Below, piece by piece: positions 8,209 through 17,004 of a stretch of 64,000 nt of DNA. The stretch is from Methanosarcina barkeri MS (GTDB lineage: Archaea > Halobacteriota > Methanosarcinia > Methanosarcinales > Methanosarcinaceae): positions 829,168 through 893,167 of the forward strand of contig NZ_CP009528.1 of the NCBI RefSeq assembly GCF_000970025.1, in the 5' to 3' direction. The position numbers and the translations under genes are program-made. Numbering within the stretch: position 1 is the first letter of the stretch; every line of letters begins with the position of its first letter. The notes below the pieces were generated by a model. The model searched no databases, was not told where the DNA came from, and worked only from the letters and a program-made list of their open reading frames with translations.

Positions 8209-9098
8209 AGGTATCCCCCTGCAATTGCATAAACAGGTCTTAAACTTGAAGTATAATAAATTCCACTTGTATACATATTGTAAAGAATTTTTATGACAAC
8301 AATACTTATGGCTGCAAAAACAAATACTGTAATCATTACTTTGTCAATGTTTGAAAACTCCAGTTTTTTGAGAGATGTCCGATCGGGATTTGCCCGAAAA
8401 GCCCGACTCTGAATTGAAACTGCAAGGGTTCCGGTTCTCCTTACACAGTTTGCAAGAGTCGGGGTTAATATATTGAGTAATGTTTTTATGATTCCTGACC
8501 CAAACTTTTTCGGATTAAATCCTCTGAGCCGCTGGACTGTTATCACGGTAGCTACTTCAGTAATTATTATTGGCAAAAATCTTACTGCTGTGATCACCAT
8601 AAAAGCTACGCTGTAAGGCACCTTGAGTCCTACCAGGCCGTTTAACATATCCCTTGAGTCAGTGGTCCAGCACATTAACAGTCCAAGAGAAAGGATTGAA
8701 GCCGATCTAAGGCCCTGAACTGCGCCGTGATGAAGCCCTTCCTCATATACGAACAGACCGCCTCCTGTCAACCATCCTAAAACCGGAAAATCGGGACGGA
8801 TTATGGTAAAAATCACAGTTCTCGGGAGTTGGGAATAAAAGAGAGCTTGAGAGTAGATAGTACCCCATATCAAAAGTACGAGTAATATCACCAGGGTCTT
8901 GATCTTTATTGCCGGCATTTTTGCAATTACGAATCCTGAGAGTATTATCAGAAATAACAAAAGCATCGTTTTCTGGTTATCCAGGGACACAGCGACAAAA
9001 ACAGTAGAAATCATGATAAGGATCTTAGCCCGTGGATCCATCCTGTGAATAACCGTATCTTTAATTGTTGGTTCTGCAATTGATCTTGCACCTATCAT
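8205..9098 (-). CDS. ECF transporter transmembrane component (EcfT/CbiQ family)
   Basis: 297 residues with an N-terminal hydrophobic block, a cytosolic helical region carrying the coupling motifs (VQRLRGFNP and IQSRAFRANP, resembling the Ala-Arg-Gly signatures) and a final membrane helix. EcfT proteins couple the ATPases to a substrate-binding S component during vitamin or metal uptake. The gene lies directly downstream of the fused ECF ATPase. Substrate is not readable from sequence; proximity to cobN suggests cobalt, nickel or a corrinoid-type ligand, which is inference. Confidence 0.88.
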   Translation of the reverse strand: MIGARSIAEPTIKDTVIHRMDPRAKILIMISTVFVAVSLDNQKTMLLLFLIILSGFVIAKMPAIKIKTLVILLVLLIWGTIYSQALFYSQLPRTVIFTIIRPDFPVLGWLTGGGLFVYEEGLHHGAVQGLRSASILSLGLLMCWTTDSRDMLNGLVGLKVPYSVAFMVITAVRFLPIIITEVATVITVQRLRGFNPKKFGSGIIKTLLNILTPTLANCVRRTGTLAVSIQSRAFRANPDRTSLKKLEFSNIDKVMITVFVFAAISIVVIKILYNMYTSGIYYTSSLRPVYAIAGGYL

Positions 9099-9111
9099 CC
9101 GGAATATCCCC

Positions 9112-11109
9112 TTAACACTTTATCCCTTCAACACTCCTGGAATTTATCTCTTCAACACTTCCTGAGTTTATCTTTTCAACACTTCTAGAGTTTATTCCTT
9201 CAACACTTCCTGAGTTTATCTCTTCAACACTTCCTGAGTTTATCTCTTCAACACTTCCTGAGTTTATCTCTTCAACATTTCTGGAAGTCAGCGTTTCCAC
9301 AAGTTCTTTAACTGAAAAGGCATTGATTCCCAGATGATTTGCAATCTCAACAACAGGGGGCTGGGTAAGCGAGGCCTTCTTGAGGGTTTCAGTGTCTTTT
9401 ATAACTTCTTTTCCCTTTCCGTCTGCTATGATCTGCCCTTCATTCATTACTAGGATTCTTGTGGCATAGGACATAGCTACCTCAATATCGTGCGTGCAGA
9501 AAATCAGTGTCGAATTGTTGTTTTTGAAAAAATCCATCATCTGTTCTATATTCACTTTATCTTGCCCTGTTGTGGGTTCATCGAGAAGAATAAGTTCTGG
9601 ATTTATGGAAAGTACCGAAGCGACGGCTGTTCTGAGTCTTTGCCCTCTGCTCAGAGCTTGTGGGAGGTCATGCCTGAGAGGCAGAATTGACATGGCTTCA
9701 AGAGAGTTTCTTACTCTTTCCTCAACATTGCTGTACTTTAATTGAACAGGTCCAAACCTTACTTCTTCCTCAGCTGAATCACAGAAGAGCATAAGGTCAG
9801 GGTTCTGGAACACAAATCCGACCTTACCTGCAAAGGAGTATGGATTCTTGGGTCTAGTGTCCTCCCCAAAAACCCTCACACTTCCTTTATCTGGTTTGAG
9901 AATTGCTGCAAGGTGTAAAAGCAGGGTTGACTTACCTGAGCCGTTCGTGCCCATAATCGCAACTCTTTCACCTTTACGGATTTCCAGATTTATTCCTTTC
10001 AATACCATCTTGTTTTTCTCATATCCTGACCATAGGGCCTGAATGGAAATAATCGAATCATTGTTTTCAGAACCATTATCTCTATGAGCATTATTCCCAT
10101 GAGCATTATTCCCATGAGCATTATTCCCATGAGCATTATTCCCATGAGCATTGTTTTCAGAATCATTATTTCCATGAGCATTATTTTCAACGGAAGCTTT
10201 CTTTGAACTGGTTTTCTTTGAACTAGTCTTGGTTACAGGATTTTTATCTGGATTCTGAATAAGTTGTTGAGGTATTCTATTATTTTCTTTAATTTCTCTG
10301 TCTAGTACAGCAAGAGCTCCGCTGACACTCAAAGGGCTGGCTTTAATTCCAAGGCTATGGCAGAGCTTGACTGGTTCAGGAATTCGAAGCCCTAGCCTGT
10401 AAAAGATCTCAAGATTATCAAAAGCTTTTGAGGCGGGCTGATCAAAGACTATTTTTCCATTGTCCATTATAACAACTCTGTCTACAAATGGTGCAAGCTC
10501 ATGTAGTCTGTGTTCAACCAGCAGAATAGTTGTTTTCAGTTTTCTATTGAGTTCCCTTACCGTATTCAGGACTTCGTGCGTGCCCATGGGGTCCATCTGG
10601 CTTACAGGTTCATCCATGGCAAGGATTTCAGGCTCCATTGCAAGCATACTTGCAATGCAGATCCTTTGTTTCTGTCCACCGGAAAGTGAATTTGTCGAGT
10701 CCAGCCTGTGATCGGACATCCCTACGATTTGCAAGGCTTCTGTTACCTTTTTATCGATTTCTTTTTGCTCAAAGCAGAGGTTTTCAGGCCCAAAAGCTAC
10801 TTCGTCCTCAACTATTGTAGAAAATATCTGGTCATCTGGATTCTGAAACACAAGGCCTACTTCTTTCGAGATTTCCATCTGGTTTGAATCAGTGGTTTCC
10901 ATCCCTTTGACTTTCACACTTCCAGATAATATTCCTCCAGATTCATGAGGAATGATTCCGTTTAATGTTTTTAGTAAAGTACTTTTTCCACATCCAGTAG
11001 GTCCTGTAAGGAGAACAAATTCTCCTTTTTCTACTCTAAGGTTGATTCCCTTTAAAGTCGGTTCCGATCTTCCTGGATATGTATACCATAAGTCTTTGAT
11101 TTCTATCAT
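9112..11109 (-). CDS. fused double ECF-type ATPase
   Basis: 665 residues containing two complete ABC ATPases, equivalent to EcfA1 plus EcfA2 (YkoD-like architecture). Domain 1: Walker A GPTGCGKST, signature LSGGQKQR, Walker B EILAMDEPVSQMD. Domain 2: Walker A GTNGSGKST, a degenerate signature LSRGQRLR, Walker B LILLDEPTTGQD. The linker (about residues 306-343) contains iterated NNAHG pentapeptides and the C-terminal tail (about 610-661) iterated EEINSGSV octapeptides. Both derive from perfect or near-perfect DNA tandem repeats, so they are probably recently expanded, disordered and variable in length between strains. Confidence 0.9.
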   Translation of the reverse strand: MIEIKDLWYTYPGRSEPTLKGINLRVEKGEFVLLTGPTGCGKSTLLKTLNGIIPHESGGILSGSVKVKGMETTDSNQMEISKEVGLVFQNPDDQIFSTIVEDEVAFGPENLCFEQKEIDKKVTEALQIVGMSDHRLDSTNSLSGGQKQRICIASMLAMEPEILAMDEPVSQMDPMGTHEVLNTVRELNRKLKTTILLVEHRLHELAPFVDRVVIMDNGKIVFDQPASKAFDNLEIFYRLGLRIPEPVKLCHSLGIKASPLSVSGALAVLDREIKENNRIPQQLIQNPDKNPVTKTSSKKTSSKKASVENNAHGNNDSENNAHGNNAHGNNAHGNNAHGNNAHRDNGSENNDSIISIQALWSGYEKNKMVLKGINLEIRKGERVAIMGTNGSGKSTLLLHLAAILKPDKGSVRVFGEDTRPKNPYSFAGKVGFVFQNPDLMLFCDSAEEEVRFGPVQLKYSNVEERVRNSLEAMSILPLRHDLPQALSRGQRLRTAVASVLSINPELILLDEPTTGQDKVNIEQMMDFFKNNNSTLIFCTHDIEVAMSYATRILVMNEGQIIADGKGKEVIKDTETLKKASLTQPPVVEIANHLGINAFSVKELVETLTSRNVEEINSGSVEEINSGSVEEINSGSVEGINSRSVEKINSGSVEEINSRSVEGIKC
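9127..9282. repeat. 24-bp in-frame tandem repeat at the ECF ATPase 3' end
   Basis: About six and a half copies of a 24-base unit (core TTCAACACTTCCTGAGTTTA on the plus strand) encoding the eight-residue EEINSGSV-like repeat. Several central copies are identical. Confidence 0.85.
10084..10160. repeat. 15-bp in-frame tandem repeat in the ECF ATPase linker
   Basis: Five copies of GAGCATTATTCCCAT encode NNAHG units on the minus strand, flanked by degenerate versions. The unit is a multiple of three, so copy-number change keeps the frame. Confidence 0.85.
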
Positions 11110-11423
11110 TGTACCACAACCTTTCCAAGGGAAAGCTTGCCCGCAAACCTTTTGAGAAAAGGTTTGATCGAAAACCCCTTACGGCGACGTGATCAACCGG
11201 CGCAACGGTTGGGCTTGATCGAAAACCCCCGAGTAATGTCGCAATCCTTTCCAAATGAAAACCTGACCACAAGCCTTTTGAGAAAAGGCTTGATCGAAAA
11301 TCCCCAAGTAATGGCAATCCTTTCCAAATGAAAGCCTGACCACAAGCCTTTTGATAAAAAGCTTGATCGAAAACCCTGAGTAATGGCAATCCTTTCCAAG
11401 GGAAAGCTTGACCACGGTTAGTG
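11110..11423. repeat. array of hairpin-forming ~73-bp repeats
   Basis: Spacer between the fused ATPase and the 525-residue membrane protein gene. It is built of three to four imperfect copies of a 72-73-base unit: clear unit starts at 11242, 11315 and 11387, and an older diverged copy from about 11116. Each unit has TCCTTTCCAAATGAAA, then CTGACCACAAGCC and a self-complementary AAGCCTTTT-GAG-AAAAGGCTT hairpin, then TGATCGAAAACCCC. There is no reading frame of note. On the minus-strand transcript these would form successive stem-loops that could protect or terminate the mRNA. Confidence 0.75.
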
Positions 11424-13001
11424 TCACTCTACCACCTTCTTTAGTCTATTTCCAAGGCTTATTCCGAACCAGGTTCCTATGAAGGTGTAGAGGAATCCGT
11501 CGATCAGTAGATTTACAGCTATGTACCAGTTGCTGTAGAATAGTCTGTAGAGTACCATCCAGACACTGAAGGACACATATCCGCTGATCACGTCCGCAAA
11601 TCCGCAAATAATTCCCATTCTCAACCTGTTATCTGGAGCTGGATTTTTGCCGGTTACACCTGCAACATACAACAAAAATTCCAGGATTATCGCGTTGATT
11701 GACAGTGTTATAAAAGTTATAGGTGTGAAACTACCTGTTATGAAACCTCCAAGTAGAAACCTGACCATCATAAAAAGGCTTATAACTCCTGGTTTTGGAA
11801 TCAGGACTACAAGAGAAGCAATGAGCATGTAAAGAAGAATCTCATTGAAGAGTCCTGTGAACAGGAAACTGAATGGTCCGAAGATTGCATGGGATAAATC
11901 CCACAGGATGGTCATAGGCAGGCTTATCGCTGCAAAAGAAACCGTGCCGAAAAGGGCAATTAGCACAAGATTGCGGGTTTTAAACCTGTCCATAATCTTC
12001 CTGGGTCTTGAGAAAAAAAATCCCAGGGCAGTAATTCCGAGTAAAGAGGCGGCAAACGTAGTTATTATAGGTCCCCACCGCCTTGAGATTGCAGTAATTT
12101 TTTGATCTTTTGTTACTGCAATCCAGTCGGTGCCTGTGAGTTTTACTTTAACTCTGAGAAGGTAGTCTCCGCCCATCGCATCCGGAGATATATATATAGG
12201 AAGGCTTATCAGTGAACTTGATCCTGGAGAAAGGGTTACGGTGGCATAGCACAAGGTGTCCGCTTTCATTCCCATAATATCGGGCTTAAACGCTTTTACA
12301 GGTTCACCGGTTTTTATGTCAAGAATGTCATATGTGACTATTACAGGAATTGTACTATTTCCGGCATTGGTAAGCTCTATTCCCATGTCAGTTGAAGTGA
12401 GTTCCTCTTTCTCTATCTTCAGGTCTGTAAACTCTAGCAGCTTTTTGAGTGCAGGGGATGTTTCCTGGACAACAAGGGTATTGGAAGGATGGCTGGGATC
12501 TCCATATCCGTCTTCGTCTGACGGTACTATGAGCTGGGATACTGAGACGTCATTTGCGACTTCTTCTTTTGAAGCAACTTTAAGCTGGGTTGTACGAACA
12601 ATAGTATGTTTTGTTCCTTTAACATCAACAACTGCTTTTGCAGTTATGTTGTAAACCCCACAGGGGGTATCCGCAGGTATATAAAAGTCAACAAGCCTGT
12701 ACCAGTCATCATACTCGGTCTGAAGTGAAAATGAATTCACCGAGGGCTCGTGAAGCACAAAACCTTTCGGTAAGTCAAGTTCCACTGTCACATTCATATT
12801 GCCGTCATAATAGCTTTCAAAGAAAAGATATGCAGAGAGCGTACTGTTCCCAACTGCAAGACCATTTCCTTCTACCCCGTGAGGAACCTGAATTGTGAAT
12901 GTGGTCATATCTTCAGGTTTGAAATCCTCCTGCTGAACCTGTGCAGCTACGGGTTGTATGATTAACACAAGTACAAGGAGGAGAAAACCTATTTTTTTCA
13001 T
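11424..13001 (-). CDS. secreted-domain membrane protein with ECF S-like C-terminus
   Basis: 525 residues. A signal peptide (KKIGFLLLVLVLIIQPVAAQ) is followed by about 300 residues of extracellular beta-rich sequence with two CARDB/NEW3-like segments (MGIELTNAGNSTIPVIVTYD). A membrane helix near residues 315-335 and then about six hydrophobic helices follow. The C-terminal membrane part (SFLFTGLFNEILLYMLIASL onward) resembles the small integral S components of ECF transporters, and the gene sits directly upstream of the ECF ATPase and EcfT genes. I infer it is the substrate-binding partner with an added outer domain. It starts at ATG 13001 behind AAGGTAGTGG, 16 bases after cobN. Confidence 0.7.
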   Translation of the reverse strand: MKKIGFLLLVLVLIIQPVAAQVQQEDFKPEDMTTFTIQVPHGVEGNGLAVGNSTLSAYLFFESYYDGNMNVTVELDLPKGFVLHEPSVNSFSLQTEYDDWYRLVDFYIPADTPCGVYNITAKAVVDVKGTKHTIVRTTQLKVASKEEVANDVSVSQLIVPSDEDGYGDPSHPSNTLVVQETSPALKKLLEFTDLKIEKEELTSTDMGIELTNAGNSTIPVIVTYDILDIKTGEPVKAFKPDIMGMKADTLCYATVTLSPGSSSLISLPIYISPDAMGGDYLLRVKVKLTGTDWIAVTKDQKITAISRRWGPIITTFAASLLGITALGFFFSRPRKIMDRFKTRNLVLIALFGTVSFAAISLPMTILWDLSHAIFGPFSFLFTGLFNEILLYMLIASLVVLIPKPGVISLFMMVRFLLGGFITGSFTPITFITLSINAIILEFLLYVAGVTGKNPAPDNRLRMGIICGFADVISGYVSFSVWMVLYRLFYSNWYIAVNLLIDGFLYTFIGTWFGISLGNRLKKVVE

Positions 13002-13017
13002 TCCACTACCTTTTTTC

Positions 13018-16000
13018 TTATTTGAGGATTTTTCGGATTTCCTTCATTTTCGCATCCCAATCAGGGACATCTTCAGAACTAATTATATCAACAGCTCCAC
13101 CCTGAAATTCTCCTTCTCCTGCCAGTTCTTCCATCAAGCTCTCGATCTCAAGATAGGATTTTTTCAGCTTTTCAAGAAGCTCGGGGTCAGGCTCCCAGAG
13201 TCCTCTTGACTGCGCTTCAAGGAGCCGCCTGGACATTTCCTCGAGGGCATAGGGATTGTTCTCTTCAAAAAAGCGGCGCATTTCTTCATCAAGCACGAAG
13301 GTCTTTGTGATATCATCAAAAATCCAGTCGTCCACTTTTTGGGTGGAGGCCTCCCAGCCATAGACTCTTCCGACTCTTTTAGAAATGTCCTGCGCGCCTT
13401 TATATCCGTGCTGTTTCATGCCTTCAATCCATTTTGGATTTAAAAGCTTGGCTCTTACGACCCTTCGCATTTCATCAGCCATGTCTCGGATTTCAACGTG
13501 CTGAGGTTCTCGAGTATCGCCAAAGTAAACTTTTACATCTCTTCCGGAAGCCTGCTTGGCTGCAGCTGTAAAGCCTCCGTGGACCCCAAAGTAACAGCAG
13601 CATCCTAATAGGTCATACTCGTCGCTTACAACTTTATTAAAGGTAGCATCTACAGTCTTAAGGCTTGACGCAAGCTGAGTGTGAGCTTCCTTGCCTTTTA
13701 CATCCTTTCCATAAGCATACCCATTCCAGTAAAGGAAGATGTCTGCCAGGTCTTTTTCGTCTTTCCAGGCACTTGCATAGACTGCAAGCTGAACTCCTGC
13801 CGAATAAGTCCCGGGTTTGCTCGAAAAGATCCTTAAAGTGGCATCCCTTGAATCCGCTCCTTCTTCAACCATCTGAAGGCTGTGTTTTCTTAGATAATTC
13901 ATTTCCTCAGGTTCATCAAGAGAAGCCACAGCCTGGATTGCTTCGTCTATAACCTCAAGACAGTTTGGAAAATTGTCCCGTAGAATACCGGAAACTCGGA
14001 CCGTAACGTCAATTCTGGGCCTGCTCAATTCTTTAAGGGGGATCACGGAGAACCCTTTCAGTTGTCCATTGTTTAGCCAGACTGGTTCAACCCCTATAAG
14101 GCTCATTATCTGGGCCATTCCTTCTCCATCAGCCCACATTACATCGTTTGCCATCCAGTAAAATCCCACATTCTCAGGGTACCGGCCTTCGTCTTCAATG
14201 TGCTTATTAATCAGAACCCCTGAGAGTTGCTGTCCTACCCTCCAGGCAGCTTTTGTCGGAATCCTTTTTGGGTCAAGTGAATAAAAATTCCTGCCTGTTG
14301 GCAGTACATCATCTCTTCCACGCATGATGAGGCCTGAAGGACCGGCAGGGATGTATCCTCCATCGAAACCGTGCAAAAGGGCTTCAATTTCAAGAGAGTC
14401 ATCTATTCTGGATTCAAGGTCAAGGATTCTATCGCAGATCGAAGCGGCAGCCTGAAGAAGTGCGGGATTTATGCTCAGATTTTTAATTTCCTGCTTTTCA
14501 AAACCTTTTCCTTCAAAAATCTCTTCTATTATCCTGGTTGGCTCTATTTCAGAGTTATTTATCTCTTTGTTGACACCCTGTTCTTCAAATTTTTTTCCTT
14601 TGATATTCTGTTTTTCAAAGCTTTTTCCTTCAAAAATCTCTTTGATTATCCGGTCTGGCTCTTTTTCCGGGTTATTTATAAATGTTCTTATAAATTCTTT
14701 AGAGAGTGAATCTATCTCTTCAAGCAACTGTCCATTTGATTTTCCGTTTTTGGAAATCCGGCTCTGGTCAGAGATCAATTCATCAAGGTCAAGTTCCAGA
14801 AGTTCTGCAATCAACCTTCTAATCGAGACTTTGTTTCCCACACTTCCCTGGTCATCATACCTTAAAATCGAGTTTATGAATTCAACTTTTTTCTCGCCTT
14901 CAGGCATCTGTCCGAAGATATGCATCCCGCTCTGGATCTGGGTATTCCTTATCTTCCCAAGAGCTTCATGCGCTTTTCTTACTACCTCTTCAAAAGGAGT
15001 CTGGTCATCGGCTTTTATCTCGGAATTCAGATTCGATTTTTTGATCTCATCAAGGATCAGGTGCTTCAGGGCATGCTCACGTCCCTTATCGTGTTTTGCC
15101 TGTTCGTATTCCCCAAGCAGCCTGTCAAGTTCTGCAAGGTTTTCATAAAGCCCTCCTGAGGTCATGACAGTCTGCATATGGTCTATCAAACAAGCAAGGC
15201 TCCGGCGTTTGGCAATTGTACCTTCCGGAGGGTTGTCAGAGTTGTAGATATAGAGATGGGGAATTGTCCCTATGCTTATATCAGGATAGCAATCTCCTGA
15301 AAGCCCAACCCCTTTTCCTGGCAGGAACTCAAGGTTCCCATGGGTCCCAACATGTACGAGCACATCGGCTCCAAAGGTGTTTTCAAGATATCTGTAGGTC
15401 GCAAGGTACTGATGAGTTGGCGGAACTTCCGGGTCGTGCAGGATCCTGCATACTTTCCCATCACATCTGGCACCTGCACATCCTCGCTTTGGCTGCACAC
15501 AGACCACGGAGTTTCCATACTGTACTCCTGTCACAACGAGTTTATTATCATATACCATGGCTGCAGGAATGCCGTCTACTTCTTCTCCAGGAGGGTTTCC
15601 CCAGCTCTCAATCACTCTTTGCTTTACTTTCGGGCTCAGGGTATTGAAAAATTTCTCATATTCTTCTTTTTCTACAAAATCAAGGGCTCCCCCGTTTTTT
15701 ACGATCTCATTAATGGGAGTCCATCTGAACTCGGAAATTGCTTTTCTCTTGATAATGGTCTCAATAAGGTCTTTTCCGTTTTCAGGAGGATTAACGGTAT
15801 AGCCTGCTTCCTGCATCCGGTTCAGTATCCTTGCCACGCTTTCGAGAGAATCAAGATTTGCAGCGTCTCCTACCGAACCTTCAACACCTGTGCAGGGTCT
15901 GTTGTGCAGGATAAAGGCGACTTTTCTCTGGTTGACCGGTTTTTTCCTGAGTTCGGTCCATTTTAAAATTCTGGATGCAAATTTTGAGCAGCGTTCTTCG

Positions 16001-16992
16001 ATAGGAAAACGCCCCATGTAATTTCCTTCTTTTTTACCTGCTCCTATCATGATGGGTTCAATTCCGCCTTCAAACTCCGGGAGAGCCACACTCCATCCGA
16101 TCTCAGTACTTAATCCCATTGACTCCTGCCACTCTTCAACAGTCATATAGTGTGAAGTTACAGGCTGGAAAACAGGGACGTCAAGCTTTCTCAGGACTTC
16201 TATGCCTTTTGCTGCGCACGATGCATTTCTCTCTTCGGTTTTACTGCTTGCAATAAAAAAAGGAGAAAGCTTTACAAGGCAATCTATAATGGGCCTGCCG
16301 TTTTCTATGAAATAATCCTCTATGACCTCATTCATTCCCCTGCTTCCAAGTTCCTCATCTTTCAAGGAATATGCAAAAACAGGGACAATCGATAGGTTAA
16401 GATTTTCTAACTCTTTTATCAGTTTTTTCTCTATCTCAAGTTCATTATTTACCCAGGAAGTTCGAGAGATAAGCAGTCCCACGGTTTTATCTTTCAAAGG
16501 CCCGTACCAGTTGAGATACTCTTCAACGTTTGAGAATATTTTCTCTGCATCCGGATGATATAGCCCATCCCATGGTATCTTTTCAGGAGGTTTTGTTTCA
16601 ATCTCACATCCAAAAACTTCCTTTAAGAGATAGCGCAGCATATTGGCAAAGTTTTCCTGTCCTCCATAGATGATATAAGAAAAGCATGTAGCTGCAATCT
16701 CAAGTTTCACCGAAGAGAGGGTAAGTGAGGAAGGATCACTCCCTACACAGATTACAGGTACCCTCTTTTTTAACGGTTCAAGTTTTTCATAGAAATCTTC
16801 CCAGAAAGGGGTTGATGTATAGTATAGAAAGACCGCATCCGCATGTTCGCATGCAAGAAGAACCTTCTCAGCTTCTTCCGGATTATCTTCCAGAATTTTT
16901 GAATAGTGGGCTTCAAGCTCTATACTAAGATCGTTGGCAGCTTTGCGGAGAGTGGGAATATAGGAATTCCATGTTATTGAAATAATTTTCAT
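13018..16992 (-). CDS. cobN: CobN-type chelatase large subunit
   Basis: 1324 residues of the CobN/ChlH/BchH family, the tetrapyrrole- and metal-binding subunit of ATP-dependent chelatases. Typical motifs include MIGAGKKEGNYMGRF, LHNRPC(T)GVEGSVGDAANLDS, VHVGTHGNLEFLPGKGVGLS, GFDGGYIPAGPSG and YGDTREP-like FGDTREPQHVE. CobN inserts cobalt in the aerobic B12 route, yet this is a strict anaerobe expected to use the CbiX route, so the real metal and substrate are uncertain. A fused ChlI-ChlD motor lies divergently at 21583. Residues about 772-833 contain an internal duplication (KEIFEGKSFEKQ and EEIFEGKGFEKQ). The start has GGAG seven bases upstream. Confidence 0.9.
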   Translation of the reverse strand: MKIISITWNSYIPTLRKAANDLSIELEAHYSKILEDNPEEAEKVLLACEHADAVFLYYTSTPFWEDFYEKLEPLKKRVPVICVGSDPSSLTLSSVKLEIAATCFSYIIYGGQENFANMLRYLLKEVFGCEIETKPPEKIPWDGLYHPDAEKIFSNVEEYLNWYGPLKDKTVGLLISRTSWVNNELEIEKKLIKELENLNLSIVPVFAYSLKDEELGSRGMNEVIEDYFIENGRPIIDCLVKLSPFFIASSKTEERNASCAAKGIEVLRKLDVPVFQPVTSHYMTVEEWQESMGLSTEIGWSVALPEFEGGIEPIMIGAGKKEGNYMGRFPIEERCSKFASRILKWTELRKKPVNQRKVAFILHNRPCTGVEGSVGDAANLDSLESVARILNRMQEAGYTVNPPENGKDLIETIIKRKAISEFRWTPINEIVKNGGALDFVEKEEYEKFFNTLSPKVKQRVIESWGNPPGEEVDGIPAAMVYDNKLVVTGVQYGNSVVCVQPKRGCAGARCDGKVCRILHDPEVPPTHQYLATYRYLENTFGADVLVHVGTHGNLEFLPGKGVGLSGDCYPDISIGTIPHLYIYNSDNPPEGTIAKRRSLACLIDHMQTVMTSGGLYENLAELDRLLGEYEQAKHDKGREHALKHLILDEIKKSNLNSEIKADDQTPFEEVVRKAHEALGKIRNTQIQSGMHIFGQMPEGEKKVEFINSILRYDDQGSVGNKVSIRRLIAELLELDLDELISDQSRISKNGKSNGQLLEEIDSLSKEFIRTFINNPEKEPDRIIKEIFEGKSFEKQNIKGKKFEEQGVNKEINNSEIEPTRIIEEIFEGKGFEKQEIKNLSINPALLQAAASICDRILDLESRIDDSLEIEALLHGFDGGYIPAGPSGLIMRGRDDVLPTGRNFYSLDPKRIPTKAAWRVGQQLSGVLINKHIEDEGRYPENVGFYWMANDVMWADGEGMAQIMSLIGVEPVWLNNGQLKGFSVIPLKELSRPRIDVTVRVSGILRDNFPNCLEVIDEAIQAVASLDEPEEMNYLRKHSLQMVEEGADSRDATLRIFSSKPGTYSAGVQLAVYASAWKDEKDLADIFLYWNGYAYGKDVKGKEAHTQLASSLKTVDATFNKVVSDEYDLLGCCCYFGVHGGFTAAAKQASGRDVKVYFGDTREPQHVEIRDMADEMRRVVRAKLLNPKWIEGMKQHGYKGAQDISKRVGRVYGWEASTQKVDDWIFDDITKTFVLDEEMRRFFEENNPYALEEMSRRLLEAQSRGLWEPDPELLEKLKKSYLEIESLMEELAGEGEFQGGAVDIISSEDVPDWDAKMKEIRKILK

Positions 16993-17004
16993 ATTTTTCT
17001 CCTC

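Noticed and set aside
11110..11423. Short ORFs on both strands across the repeat array
   Set aside because: They arise from the repeat unit itself and show no coding character or plausible start.
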